DNA of 64,000 nt from Thinopyrum elongatum. Taxonomy: Eukaryota; Streptophyta; Magnoliopsida; Poales; Poaceae. Below, in pieces: positions 41,931 through 54,587 of this stretch. A model generated the notes under the pieces. It had not been told where the DNA came from. It ran no database searches and was given only the letters and a program-made list of their open reading frames with translations. A program made the position numbers and the translations under genes. The stretch is from contig CM022301.1 in the NCBI GenBank assembly GCA_011799875.1, positions 86,819,667-86,883,666 on the forward strand, read 5' to 3'. Each line of letters opens with the position of its first letter. Position 1 is the stretch's first letter.

Positions 41931-44900
41931 AGTTTAATCATGTCAACCTTTATAACACTTACTTTTCAATCATTGGCCGGCTTAACAACATAATCTTAAA
42001 CCGGCAATATTTTCCTTTCAGGCCTTCATCCTCAAAATGACCAAAACTGTCACCTCATGCAACTGGGTCGCTTCCACTGTCACGGAAGAAATCCTTACTG
42101 AATTTGTAAACGAAGGCGTCCTGGCTAAAAGAGTGTGATACATGGAGGCCAGGAACCGAGACCACCCCTGAACCAAAAGAGGGTGAAGTTGTAGTTTTCA
42201 CTGATCCATGCTCCGGGGTTCACTCCACCTGGCTCAAAATTCTTTCGTGATGGCTGCACTTCTTTCAACTTCATCGCAAGATATTGGGCCCAACTCTGTT
42301 TCAACATCTGCAACTTCCAAGTTTTCTGCGAAGTATATCTTCAACAGGAACCCACTGTAGAGCTGTTCAGGGAATTCTATTACTTGAACTGCCAGACTGA
42401 GTTCACAGATGGCCCAGCTAGAACTAGGCGGCATTTCACTCAGAGGCGCAAAGAAGCTACTTTCCCAGTGCTGTGCACTTCCCCTCATCCCAAGGACTGG
42501 AACCAGACTTGGTTTACTGCCAATACACATCTCCAGAAGGTGAAAATCCTTTGCCGGTTATCGTCCGAGCGGCTTAGCAACAGGCACCCCTCCCTGACCG
42601 GATCAGCACAACAGAACGAGCCAAATATATGCCCATTTTTGGAAAAATTAGAGCCTTAATGGCCGTGGCTTAATGGAGTTGACCTAGTTCGATGCTGGGT
42701 CGCATGGAGAATTTACCTTAAGCCGCCAGACCGGCTTAATGTGTGAGTATACTGTGACGTCAAAGATCCACAACGCCACAGCCGTAGTGCAATTGGACAA
42801 TGAGAGCTCAACAGATGGTCAAGACATTGCTGAACAAAAGCTTGGCCACTTGCAGCAAGACGGGCGTGAACCCTTTTGCACCCTCAACAAGCCGCCAGTT
42901 GTGAGTATTTGTGAACAGTTTTCATTAACTCATTATCTGTCAATTTGCCTTTTCATTCTTACTGAACCTCTGCAGGCTGACTCCCCCTTCTGGAAGAAGA
43001 GGCTTAAGATAAATCGGCCAAGAAGACCAGGACCAAAATCTTGGCTAAGAAACCTGCCAAGAAGAAATCAAAAGTAGTTGATCGTTTACTCTTGATGAAG
43101 AGTCAGAGGTAGAACTTAATTCTCTTGGCTCCTTTTTTGTTCATCTATTGACATTGATCACTACCAGGAGACGCGGAAGGCAGCCACGCAGATGGTGAAG
43201 AAGTAACTATCCTTTCCTCTGACTCAGAACCTCTGCCAAGACAGAAAATTCATCAAGCAAGCCGGAAAGTAAGGTTTTCCACCCTTTAGCTTACTTGGAT
43301 CCCAACTTTATTTGAAGAAGCAGCAACATGAAGCTCGCCGCACAACCCGGAATAGTGGTGGCGGGATTCTTTCTTCCGGCTTACCAAACACGCCGGCTCC
43401 TCGCAAGCGTCGTCCAGAGGTTTCACCTATTTCCGACTTAGCTTACCCCAAGGCGGGTCTTTTTCGCCAACCTCTTGACCCATCTGATTCAAACTATCAG
43501 GGACCTCTCATTCTTCCTCTGGTGACTCAACTGGGACTCAAATTCCTTGATCAAAACTATTCCTGGGTAGAAATACTTAAGCCGTTTGCCTTAATACCTT
43601 ATTCCATTAATACACTAATTCATCATGAGTTGTATGTCAGCGCCATGGCCAAGCCCAGCAAAAAGCTTAAAGTTAACAAGCCGGCTGAAGATCCCAAGGC
43701 TACTGACCCGGAGGAGAAGCAGACCGTGTATGAATCCATGCCTCGAACTTCAGAAACGGCTATGGATGACCCGCCACCAGAAGAGCCCCTGTCACTATGG
43801 ACACCATGAATGTTGATCCAGAAATTGCTAAAACGCCCAGCCCGCTCAGCCGACTCAAGATATTGAAGATGTCATGTCACTGGGACGGTTATGCAGCCAG
43901 CACCAGGTAATCCCACCGTCTTATCCAAGCACAGCGCCAAGGAAGAATTTTCTGCTGTTGATAAGGGCAAGTGGAAAGTGGACTTGGAAGGCTATGCCCA
44001 GTTCAATGCTCAGGAGATTTATTCAGGCTATCTAAACCGCTTTCACACCAGCTGTGACTTTGAAGCCGGCGCTGGTCAACCTTATGAAGGAATGTTTTGA
44101 GGTAACCACTATCATCTTTCCATATACTCTGCCAGCTGCCAAGTCTAATGGTATGATAGAATTGAATATACTGTAGACTCAGATAACCTCTTTAATCTTT
44201 TATTACTGTCATAGCGTCTTGGAGTTGCAGAGTCAAAACGAGTAGCCCTCAAGGGCCAGCTTAAGCTGCATAGCTAAACCGGGACTTCAAATTGTAGTTC
44301 TCAACTTCGCATATGTAGCCCCCCAGGGCCGGCTTATTCAGCATCGATAAGCCGGAAATTATCACCATAATTGTGAATAAAATCCAAGTATGTAGCCCCC
44401 ATGAGTCGGCTATAGTTATAATAGTGTAGCCGGGTATCATATAATTGTCTTCAAGAAAAGAGCAATGCGCATTAGCCCCCAAGTGCCAAGTAAAATACTT
44501 GTATTATACTTGGGACTTAAAATAAGATGATCATCAGAACGTCATACTGCCTGCCTTTTTATGTGACAGCGTGAATTGAACATGAAGGATATCAAGTGAG
44601 TGACCTGAGGCAAAACATTCAGACCCAGCAATCTAAGACTTCCAAGGCCAAATCATAACTAAAGACCGCTTTGGAAAATATTGAACAACTGAGAAAGAAC
44701 TTCAGTGTTGAGAGAAACGGCTGGGAAACCAAGAAGGCAACTCTACAAAAAAGAGCAGAAGATGCTGATGAACTGCCCTTAAGCCGGTTAATGACGAGTT
44801 ATCCGGCTTAAAACATCAAATCAATAGCATGACAACCGCCATCTTTGGTAAGCGATAATATATTTCAATCTTTTCATCATCCATGCCTTGAACAATCATC

Positions 44901-45571
44901 AGCCGGCTTATCAATCTCTTTGGCAACGTAGGCTCTAGAATCTCCCACTTGGCTCAGACATGCGCATGAAGCTGAAAGCTGCCTACACTCTTATAGAGCA
45001 ATTATACACTGGCGCTCAACGAGCTATCTCTGCTCCACCCATAAAAAGCAACCGCCTTCCCTCCTCAAGGAAAGTTGGAGAAGCTATCTGTGCTGCCACA
45101 AAGAGTTGAAGAATTAAAACGATCAGCCGCCAGAGCCGGTGCCATCACGGCCTTGAGCCGAGCAAAGGCATGGCAAACAGAGCTTGACCCGGCAGAACTA
45201 GCCACGGCTGTCCGAGTTTAAAAGAAGATGGGTCTCCCTTCAGTGCCAAGGACTTCACAAAAATAGTAAGGGAGATGCGTCCCTTTGGAAGCAAATTGGC
45301 CCAAGAGACTGATCTCTCCAAAAATCATCCAGTTTATGTGCTGAAAATGCCAAAGTGAAGGTGTCGGTGTATGAGGCCGTGGACCTATCCCGCCAACGCG
45401 TAAGCACACCTTCGCTCCTGACATTGACCCGTCAACCCTTATAGATGATAAAGCTGTTTCAAAGCTTGACTGGGATCGATTGGTCATGCCTAACTTCCCG
45501 ACGGCAGAGGAGGAAGAAGAATCGGCGCAGGATCATCCGGAAGCCTCAACCCGCCAAGACACAACCGACTG
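41931..45571 (+). pseudogene. Antisense gene, noisy copy C
   Basis: Starts inside the equivalent of intron 1 (23,143), with ATG at 42037, and covers exons 2-6. Frequent single-base gaps destroy the frame. It carries the copy-D base at the diagnostic position near 42,800 (GGACAATGAG) and at 46,021 (CTTCGG). No promoter or exon 1. Probably a low-accuracy duplicate of copy D. Confidence 0.7.
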
Positions 45572-46744
45572 ATGCAAGAGCAGGTTTACCATCCGCATCA
45601 TTGGATGCTGGTGCATAAAAAACTCAATCGTTGGGCCGTCCAATGCCTTGTAATAGGTAGTTGAAAACAATGATCTGCCATGCCATCGTGCATGTTTATG
45701 TATAATACTTTTAAGCCGCCGATCGATGTGAAGATCTGCCACTTATGCTCATAATATCGTCAATATGCAGATCATGTTTATCCCATTGCCTGCATACAAA
45801 CAGATAACATGTGCCATGTGATATTATTCATACTGCCGGCTCACCACGCCATACGCAAAGTAAGGTAATAGCCCAGCACCCTGTCCATTTATCGTACCGC
45901 CGGCTTACAACGCCGTACACAGCAAGGGTAACATCCCAAGGACTTAGAGCGCAGAACTCCAAGCGTATAAGCAAAAACACACTGCGACTTATCATCCAAA
46001 GCCAGGCCGGGTTATCAAAACTTCGGATATACTCAAACATGAGTTACAAGGATCAAGGCTACATGGCCTAAATCAATTTCAAACCATATATCAATATGGT
46101 ACAAAAGATGAACCCAAAAAATGTTCAAATCAAAGATAAATCGGATATAAAACAAGGCCTTCATAGGCTGCCAAGACTCAATATCAGTGCTATTCAAGGG
46201 CCGCACAGCCACTGAGTTAATCCTTCATTCAAACTGTAAACTGGGCCTCACAGACCCATCGCGTTTTAACTTTGACAAGTTCAGGGTCTTTATAAGATTG
46301 AATGTTAAGAGTACGGCGAGTCATTCCAGGATTACCTGGTCAGAGTGGCAGGTAAACAAAGGCAGGATAACCCGGATTTTTGGTGAATACACCTGGCGTC
46401 CAAGCCTATTACACGGGACAACAAAGCTCTGTTTCATTAAACAAGAAGCCCCCAAGTAATCTTTCAATCCAGGCATATAAGCCGGAGCAATAGGGTAGTC
46501 ACATCTATGCTCAATGAGCAGGAAGCCCCCATGTTATTTGTAAAAAGGCGTGCAAGCCGATCAGAGGGTAATCATAGCTATGCTCAGTGAGCAGGAAGCC
46601 CCCAAGTGATCTTAGAATTGACAATAAAGACTCAGATTCTCAGAAATGAAACGTCAGAGGCCATGAATTATCAGGGATGCCGGCTTTATTATACTAATCA
46701 TAATATATCATTGTTAGAATATGTACATCACAAGAGCTGGTGGC

Positions 46745-49177
46745 TCAGGTGTAATAGGGCCGGAGATGAGCAATGTTCCACGGCCGACGGGTTCCTCCTC
46801 CGACGGGCGTGAGTCCTCGTGGTCTCGAACATCGATAAGGTACTATGACCCGTTGTTCAGATTTTTGCTGACCACAAAGGGCCCTTCCCAAGGTGGGGAT
46901 AACTAACTGTGCATGTCAGTTTGATCCGGATAAGCCGGAGCACCAAGTCACCTTCTTGAAAGGTCCGGGTTTTAACCCGGGCTATGATAACGACGTAGGT
47001 CCTGCTAGTAAATCACTGAACGAGCCGCCGCAAGGTCATGTTCCTCATCCAGAAGGTCAAGAGCATCCTGACGTGCTTTTTCATTATCAGCTTCAACATA
47101 AGCCGCCACACGGGGCAAGTCGTGACGGATGTCACTAGGGAGAACCGCTCTGCTTCGTAAACCATGAAGAAAGGCGTGTAACCCGTAGATCTGTTGGGGG
47201 TAGTATTGATACTCCATAGCACCGAAGGCAACTCCTCAACCCAACAACCCGGCGTCCTCTGCAAAGGGCCATAAGCCGGGGTTTTATTCCTCTCAAGATT
47301 TCTTGATTGGCTCTTTCAGCTTGACCATTGGACTGGGGGTGGGCCACAGATGAACGTCAAGACGAATATGCTCTGTTGACAAAATTCTTCATAGCACCCT
47401 TAGACAGATTGGTACCATTATCAGTGATGATACTATGAAGGTATCCAAATGAAAGATCACCTTTTTGATGAATTGAACCGCCGTCACTGCATCACACTGC
47501 TGACCGGCTCAGCCTCAACCCACTTTGTAAACTTGTCAACTGCCACTAGGAGGTGAGTCTTTTTATCCTTGGATCTTTTAAAAGGTCCACCATGTCCAGC
47601 CCCCAGACTGCACAACGGCCAAGTAATTGGAATCATCCTCAATTTTGAGCCGGCACGTGAGCCATCTTGAAATTTTTTGACAACCATCGCACTTACTAAC
47701 CAAATCCTCTGCATCAGCATGAGCCGTCAGCCAATAGAACCCATGACGAAAAGCCTTAGCCCGAGAGACTTAGAACCGGCATGATGGCCACAATCTCCTT
47801 CATGAATCTCTCGTAGAATCTCACGGCCTTCCTCAGAAGAAACACAACACTGAAAAAACCCTGTAACACTGCATCAGTGCAACTCACCATGACAATAGTC
47901 ATTGAGTTAGACCGCCGGGTTATCTGCCTGGCCAAAGTTTCGTCTTCAGGTAACTCGCCCCGGGTCATATAAGCCAAATATGGAACTGTCCAATCAGGAA
48001 TAACATGGAGAGCCGCCACCAACTGTGCCTCCGGGTCAGGAATAGCAAGATCTTCCTCCGTAGGCAATTTAACCGAAGGATTATTGCAAGATATCAAGGA
48101 AGATATAGGTTGTGTACCGGCTTACGCTGGGACCCTAGTGGCTTAGAGCATCAGCAGCCTCATTTTCGGCGATCAACATGCTCCACTTGATAACCCTTGA
48201 AATGACCAGCAATAGCATCAACCTCTCGACGATAAGCCGCCAGAGTGGGTCCTTGGATCCCAAGTGCCTGAAACTTGGAGCCACCAAGTCTGAGTTGCCA
48301 AAAACACCTCACCCGGCTTAGATTCATCTCTTTAGCCATCCGAAGACCAGGAGCAAGGCTTCATACTCAGCTGCATTGTTAGTACAAGGGAACATCAACC
48401 TAGAACATAACAAAATTTACACCTCGTGGGGAAGTCAAAACAACTCCCGCCCCCGAGCCTTCCAACTGCCTGGATCCATCGAAGTGATATTCCAATATGT
48501 CTATCCGGCTTTTCTTCAGGCATCTGCAACTCGTCCAGTCATTGATGAAATCCGCAAGTGCTTGAGACTTGATAGCTGTCCGAGGCATATACTTCAAACC
48601 AGGGGTCCAAGCTCAATTGCCCACGGCAACCCTACTGTGGCTTCTTTGTTGAATAATATCTCCCAAGGGAGCAGAACTAACCACAGTGATGGGATGACAA
48701 GGAAATACTGCTTCAACTTATGACTAGCCATGAACACGCCATAAACCAGCGTCTGCCAATGTGGGTATCTCTGCTTGGATTCAATGCGTCAAAAAAAAAA
48801 AACCAAAAAAAAACGGCTAAAAACAAAACAACAAAAAAAAAACCCAAAACCCCCCAACCACCACCCACCCCACCAAACCCCACCCCCCCCACCCCACCCC
48901 CCCACCAACCACTCCCAACCCAAACCACACCCCCCCCCCACACCCCCCCAAAACAACCCCCCAAAAAAAAACAACCACCCCCCCCTGTTTTGTAACCCAC
49001 AACCCCCAACCCCCACCCCCCACACCCACCCAACCCCCCCCCCCCCCCAACACCACCACCCACCACCCCACCACCACCCCCCCCCCCCAACAACCCCCCC
49101 CACCCCACCAAAAAAAAAACAAAAAACAAAAAACAAAAAAACAAAAAAAAACCAACCCAAAAACCACAAAAAAAAAA

Positions 49178-49208
<31 letters not shown>

Positions 49209-49708
49209 CAAAAAAACCAAAAAAAAACAAAACCAAAAAACAAAAAACCTCCCCCCCCCCCTTGTGGGGGGGGGTGGTGTGGGGGGGGGGGGGGTGGGTG
49301 GGGGGGGGGGGTGGGGGGGTGGGGGGGGGGGGGGGTGGGTGGGGGGGTGGGGGGGGGGGGGGGGGGGGTGGGGGGGGGTGAACAAAAAACAAAAAACAAA
49401 ACAAACACAACCACAAAAACAAACAAAACATAATTAAACCGCCGCTGACCGATTATCCTTGCCTGATTCTTTCTTTCCACAAACAAGTCGCCACATGACG
49501 GCTCGACTGTTAGGAAGCTACATATAACAACATGGGCTCCTTATCAATAGGAGCTGCAAGGATTGGCGGGGCTAGCCAACTGCTTTTTCAAGCCTCACAA
49601 TGCCTGATTAGCAGCATCACTCCAGACAAAAATGATCGGTTTCTTATCATTGATACAGAGGATAGCCGTTTCGCCCAAACGGCTTAGAAACCGGCTTAAA
49701 GCCGCACT
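46745..49708 (-). pseudogene. pol: Tat integrase-RNase H-RT, noisy copy C, interrupted
   Basis: Counterpart of copy D pol, running from the integrase C terminus at 46745 into RNase H and RT. It is interrupted at about 48,790 by the low-complexity block and resumes at 49,436 with even more errors. It stops at 49,708, equivalent to about 30,385 in copy A, well before the end of RT. Substitutions at 48,678 (AACTAACC) and 49,531 (AACATGG) match copy D. Confidence 0.75.
48790..49434. repeat. A/C-only then G/T-only low-complexity block
   Basis: 48,790-49,260 is almost entirely A and C in runs; 49,261-49,380 is only G and T; 49,381-49,434 is A and C again. It lies inside an RT/RNase H coding copy where the other copies have fewer than 30 bases at this place. 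Nothing similar is in copies A, B or D. The long Pro-, Gly- or Lys-rich ORFs here are by-products of composition. Most likely a sequencing or consensus failure. Confidence 0.75.
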
Positions 49709-49802
49709 ACCAGTTTAATCATGTCAACCTTTATAACACTTACTTTTCAATCATTGGCCGGCTTAACAACATAATCTTAAACCGGCAATATTTTCCTTTC
49801 AG

Positions 49803-52800
49803 GCCTTCATCCTCAAAATGACCAAAACTGTCACCTCATGCAACTGGGTCGCTTCCACTGTCACGGAAGAAATCCTTACTGAATTTGTAAACGAAGGCGT
49901 CCTGGCTAAAAAGAGTGTGATCCACTGGAGGGCCCCAGGAACCGAGACCACCCCTGAACCAAAAGAGGGTGAAGTTGTAGTTTTCACTGATCACATGCTC
50001 CGGGGGTTCACTCCACCTGGCTCAAAATTCTTTCGTGATGTGCTGCACTTCTTTCAACTTCATCCGCAAGATATTGGGCCCAACTCTGTTTCAAACATCT
50101 GCAACTTCCAAGTTTTCTGCGAAGTATATCTTCAACAGGAACCCACTGTAGAGCTGTTCAGGGAATTCTATTACTTGAACTGCCAGACTGAGTTCACAGA
50201 TGGGCCCAGCCTAGAACTAGGCGGCATTTCAATCCAGAGGCGCAAAGAAGCTACTTTCCCAGCTGCTGCACTTCCCAGTCATCCCAAGGACTGGAACCAG
50301 ACTTGGTTTTACTGCCAATACACATCTCCAGAAGGTGAAAATCCTTTGCCGGGTTATCGTCCGAGCCGGCTTAGCAACAGGCACCCCCTCCCTGACCGGA
50401 TCAGCACAACAGAACGAGCCAAATATATGCCCATTTTTGGAAAAATTAGAGCCTTAATGGCCAGTGGCTTAACTGGAGTTGACCTAGTTCGATGCTGGGT
50501 CGCATGGAGAATTTTACCTTTAAGCCGCCAGACCGGCTTAATGTGTGAGTATACCTGTGACGTCAAAGATCCACAACGCCACAGCCGAGTGCAATTGGAC
50601 AATGAGAGCCTCAACAAGATGGTCAAGACATTGCTGAACAAAAGCTTGGCCACTTGCAGCAAGACGGGGCTGAACCCTTTTTGCACCCTCAACAAGCCGC
50701 CAGTTGTGAGTATTTGTGAACAGTTTTCATTAACTCATTATCTGTCAATTTGCCTTTTCATTCTTACTTGAACCTCTGCAGGCTGACTCCCCCTTCTGGA
50801 AGAAGAGGCTTCAAGATAAATCGGCCAAGAAGACCAGGACCAAAATCTTGGCTAAGAAACCTGCCAAGAAGAAATCAAAAGTAGTTGATCCGTTTACTCT
50901 TGATGAAGAGTCAGAGGTAGAACTTAATTCTCTTGGCTCCTTTTTTGTTCATCTTATTGACATTGATCACTACCAGGATGACGCGGAAGGCAGCCACGCA
51001 GATGGTGAAGAAGTAACTATCCTTTCCTCTGACTCAGAACCTCTGCCAAGACAGAAAATTCATCAAGCAAGCCGGAAAGTAAGGTTTTCCCACCCTTTAG
51101 CTTACTTGGATCCCAACTTTATTTTGAAGAAGCAGCAACATGAAGCTCGCCGCACAACCCGGAATAGTGGTGGCGGGATTCTTTCTTCCGGCTTACCAAA
51201 CACGCCGGCTCCTCGCAAGCGTCGTCCAGAGGTTTCACATATTTCCGACTTAGCTTACCCCAAGGCGGGTCTTTTTCGCCAACCTCTTGACCCATCTGAT
51301 TCAAACTATCAGGGGACCTCTCATTCTTCCTCTGGTGACTCAACTGGGACTCAAATTCCCTTGATCAAAACTATTCCTGGGTAAGAAATACTTAAGCCTG
51401 TTTGCCTTAATACCTTATTCCATTAATACACTAATCTCATCATGAGTTGTTATTGTCAGCGCCATGGCCAAGCCCAGCAAAAAGCTTAAAGTTAACAAGC
51501 CGGCTGAAGATCCCAAGGCTACTGACCCGGAGAAGCAGACCGTGTATGAATCCATGCCTCGAACTTCAGAAACGGCTATGGATGACCCGCCACCAGAAGA
51601 GCCCCTTGTCACTATGGACACCATGAATGTTGATCCAGAAATTGCTAAACCGCCCAGCCCCGCTCAGCCGACTCAAGATATTGAAGATGTCATAGTCACT
51701 GGGACGGCTTATGCAGCACCAGGTAATCCCACCGTCTTATCCAAGCACAGCGCCAAGGAAGAATTTTCTGCTGTTGATAAGGGCAAGTGGAAAGTGGACT
51801 TGGAAGGCTATGCCCAGTTCAATGCTCAGGAGATTTATTCAGGCTATCTAAACCGCTTTCACACCAGCTGTGACTTTGAAGCCGGCCTGGTCAACCTTAT
51901 GAAGGAATGTTTTGAGGTAACCACTATCATCTTTTCCATATATCTCTGCCAGCTGCCAAGTCTACTGGATATGATAGAATTGAATATACTGTAGACTTCA
52001 GATAACCTCTTTAATCTTTTATTACTGTCATAGCGTCTTGGAGTTGCAGAGTCAAAACGAGTAGCCCTCAAGGGCCAGCTTAAGCTGCATAGCTAAAACC
52101 GGGACTTCAAATTGTAGTTCTCAACTTCGCATATGTAGCCCCCAAGGGCCGGCTTATTCAGCATCGATAAGCCGGAACTTATCACCATAATTGTGAATAA
52201 AATCCAAGTATGTAGCCCCCATGAGTCGGCTATAGTTATAATAGTGTAGCCGGGTCATCATATAATTGTCTTCAAGAAAAGAGCAATGCGCATTAGCCCC
52301 CAAGTGCCAAGTAAAATACTTGTATTATACTTGGGACTTAAAATAAGATGATCATCAGAACGTCATACTGCCTGCCTTTTTATGTGACAGGCTGAATTGA
52401 ACATGAAGGAATCTCAAGTGAGTGACCTGAGGCAAAACATTCAGACCCAGCAATCTAAGACTTCCAAGGCCAAATCATAACTAAAGACCGCTTTGGAAAA
52501 TATTGAACAACTGAGAAAGAACTTCAGTGTTGAGAGAAACGGCTGGGAAACCAAGAAGGCAACTCTACAAAAAAGAGCAGAAGATGCTGAAGCTGCCCTT
52601 AAGCCGGTTACTGACGAGTTATCCGGCTTAAAACATCAAATCAATAGCATGACAACCGCCATCTTTGGTAAGCGATAATATATTTCAATCTTTCATCATC
52701 CATGCCTTGAACAATCATTCAGCCGGCTTATCAATCTCTTTGGCAACGTAGGCTCTAGAATCTCCCACTTTGGCTCAGACATGCGCATGAAGCTGAAAGC

Positions 52801-53296
52801 TGCCTACACTCTTATAGAGCAATTATACACTGGCGCTCAACGAGCTATCTCTGCCTCCACCCATAAAAAGCAACCGCCTTCCCTCATCAAGGAAATGTTG
52901 GAGAAGCTATCTGTGCTGCCACAAAGAGTTGAAGAATTAAAACGATCAGCCGCCAGAGCCGGTGCCATCACGGCCTTGAGCCGAGCAAAGGCATGGCAAA
53001 CAGAGCTTGACCCGGCAGAACTAGCCACCGGCTGTCCGAGTTTAAAAGAAGATGGGTCTCCCTTCAGTGCCAAGGACTTCACAAAAATAGTAAGGGAGAT
53101 GCGTCCCTTTGGAAGCAAATTGGCCCAAGAGACTGATCTCTCCAAATATCATCCAGTTTATGATGCTGAAAATGCCAAAGTGAAGGTGTCGGTGTATGAG
53201 GCCGTGGACCTTATCCCGCCAACGCGTAAGCACACCTTCGCTCCTGACATTGACCCGTCAACCCTTATAGATGATAAAGCTGTTTCAAAGCTTTGA
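49803..53296 (+). CDS. Antisense gene, copy D, promoterless
   Basis: Same structure as the gene at 22,545-26,727 but starting at exon 2. Exons are 49803-50705, 50782-51380, 51460-51916, 52391-52667 and 52752-53296, with ATG at 49818 and stop at 53294-53296. One visible residue change is Asp to Asn in the QLDxESLNKM segment. The exon-5 TAA is shared (52478-52480). With exon 1 and TATA box cut off by the duplication break, expression would need a promoter in the adjoining CACTA fragment. The domain is the putative gypsy-type transposon family, followed by basic and coiled-coil parts. Confidence 0.65.
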
Positions 53297-54587
53297 CTGG
53301 GATCGATTGGTCATCGCCTAACTTCCAGACGGCAGAGGAGGAAGAAGAATCGGCGCAGGATCATCCGGAAGCCTCAACCCGCCAAGACCAAACCGACTGA
53401 TGCAAGAGCAGGTTTACCATCCGCATCATTGGATGCTGTGTGCATAAAAAACTCAATTCGTTTGGGCCGTCCAATGCCTTGTAATAGGTAGTTGAAAACA
53501 ATGATCTGCCATGCCATCGTGCATGTTTATGTATAATACTTTTAAGCCGCCGATCCGATGTTGAAGATCTGCCACTTATGCTCATAATATCGTCAATCAT
53601 GCAGATCATGTTTATCCCATTGCCTGCATACAAACAGATAACATGTGCCATGTGATATTTATTCATACTGCCGGCTCACCACGCCATACGCAGTAAGGGT
53701 AATAGCCCAGCACCCTGTTCCATTTATTCGTACCGCCGGCTTACAACGCCGTACACAGCAAGGGTAACATCCCAAGGACTTAGAGCGCAGAACTCCAAGC
53801 GTATAAGCAAAACACACTGGCGACTTATCATCCAAAGCCAGGCCGGGTTATCAAAACTTCGGATATACTCAAACATGAGTTACAAGGATCAAGGCTACAT
53901 GGCCTAAATCAATTTCAAACCATATATCAATATGGTACAAAAGATGAACCCAAAAAATGTTCAAATCAAAGATAAATCGGATAAAACAAGGCCTTCATAG
54001 GCTGCCAAGACTCAATATCAAGTGCTATTCAAGGGCCGCACAGCCACTGAGTTAATCCTTCATTCAAACCTGTAAACTGGGCCTCACATGACCCATCGCC
54101 GTTTTAACTTTGACAAGTTCAGGGTCTTTATAAGATTGACTGTTAAGAGTACGGCGAGTCATTCCAGGATTACCTGGTCAGAGTGGCAGGTAAACAAAGG
54201 CAGGATAACCCGGATTTTTGGTGAATACACCTGGCGTCCAAGCCTATTACACGGGACAACAAAGCTCTGTTTCATTAAACAAGAAGCCCCCAAGTAATCT
54301 TTCAATCCAGGCATATAAGCCGGAGCAATAGGGTAGTCACATCTATGCTCAATGAGCAGGAAGCCCCCATGTTATTTGTAACAAGGCGTGCAAGCCAGAT
54401 CAAGAGGGTAATCATAGCTATGCTCAGTGAGCAGGAAGCCCCCAAGTGATCTTATGAATTGACAATAAAGACTCAGATTCTCAGAAATGAAACGTCAGAG
54501 GCCATGAATTATCAGGGATGCCGGCTTTATTATACTAATCATAATATATACATTGTTAGAAATATGTACATCACAAGAGCTGGTGGC

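Larger units (their letters stand above)
32886..49709. other. Probable uncorrected gap-fill read (noisy copies B and C)
   Basis: This block re-covers copy A from 25,621 onward (32886-41,930, copy B) and copy D from its start (41,931-49,709, copy C). Net length loss is 83 of 6695 bases in B (25,621-32,316 against 32,886-39,498) and 91 of 6941 in C up to 48,781. Copies A and D themselves differ by no indel over the same span. Diagnostic substitutions pair B with A and C with D. A run of A/C-only then G/T-only sequence lies inside it. ORF fragments here are damaged duplicates and should not be counted as genes. Confidence 0.8.

Noticed and set aside
48713..49486. Long Pro-, Gly-, Phe- and Lys-rich ORFs on both strands
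   Set aside because: They are open only because the DNA uses two bases at a time; no domain, no codon structure, and the tract is probably a sequencing artefact.
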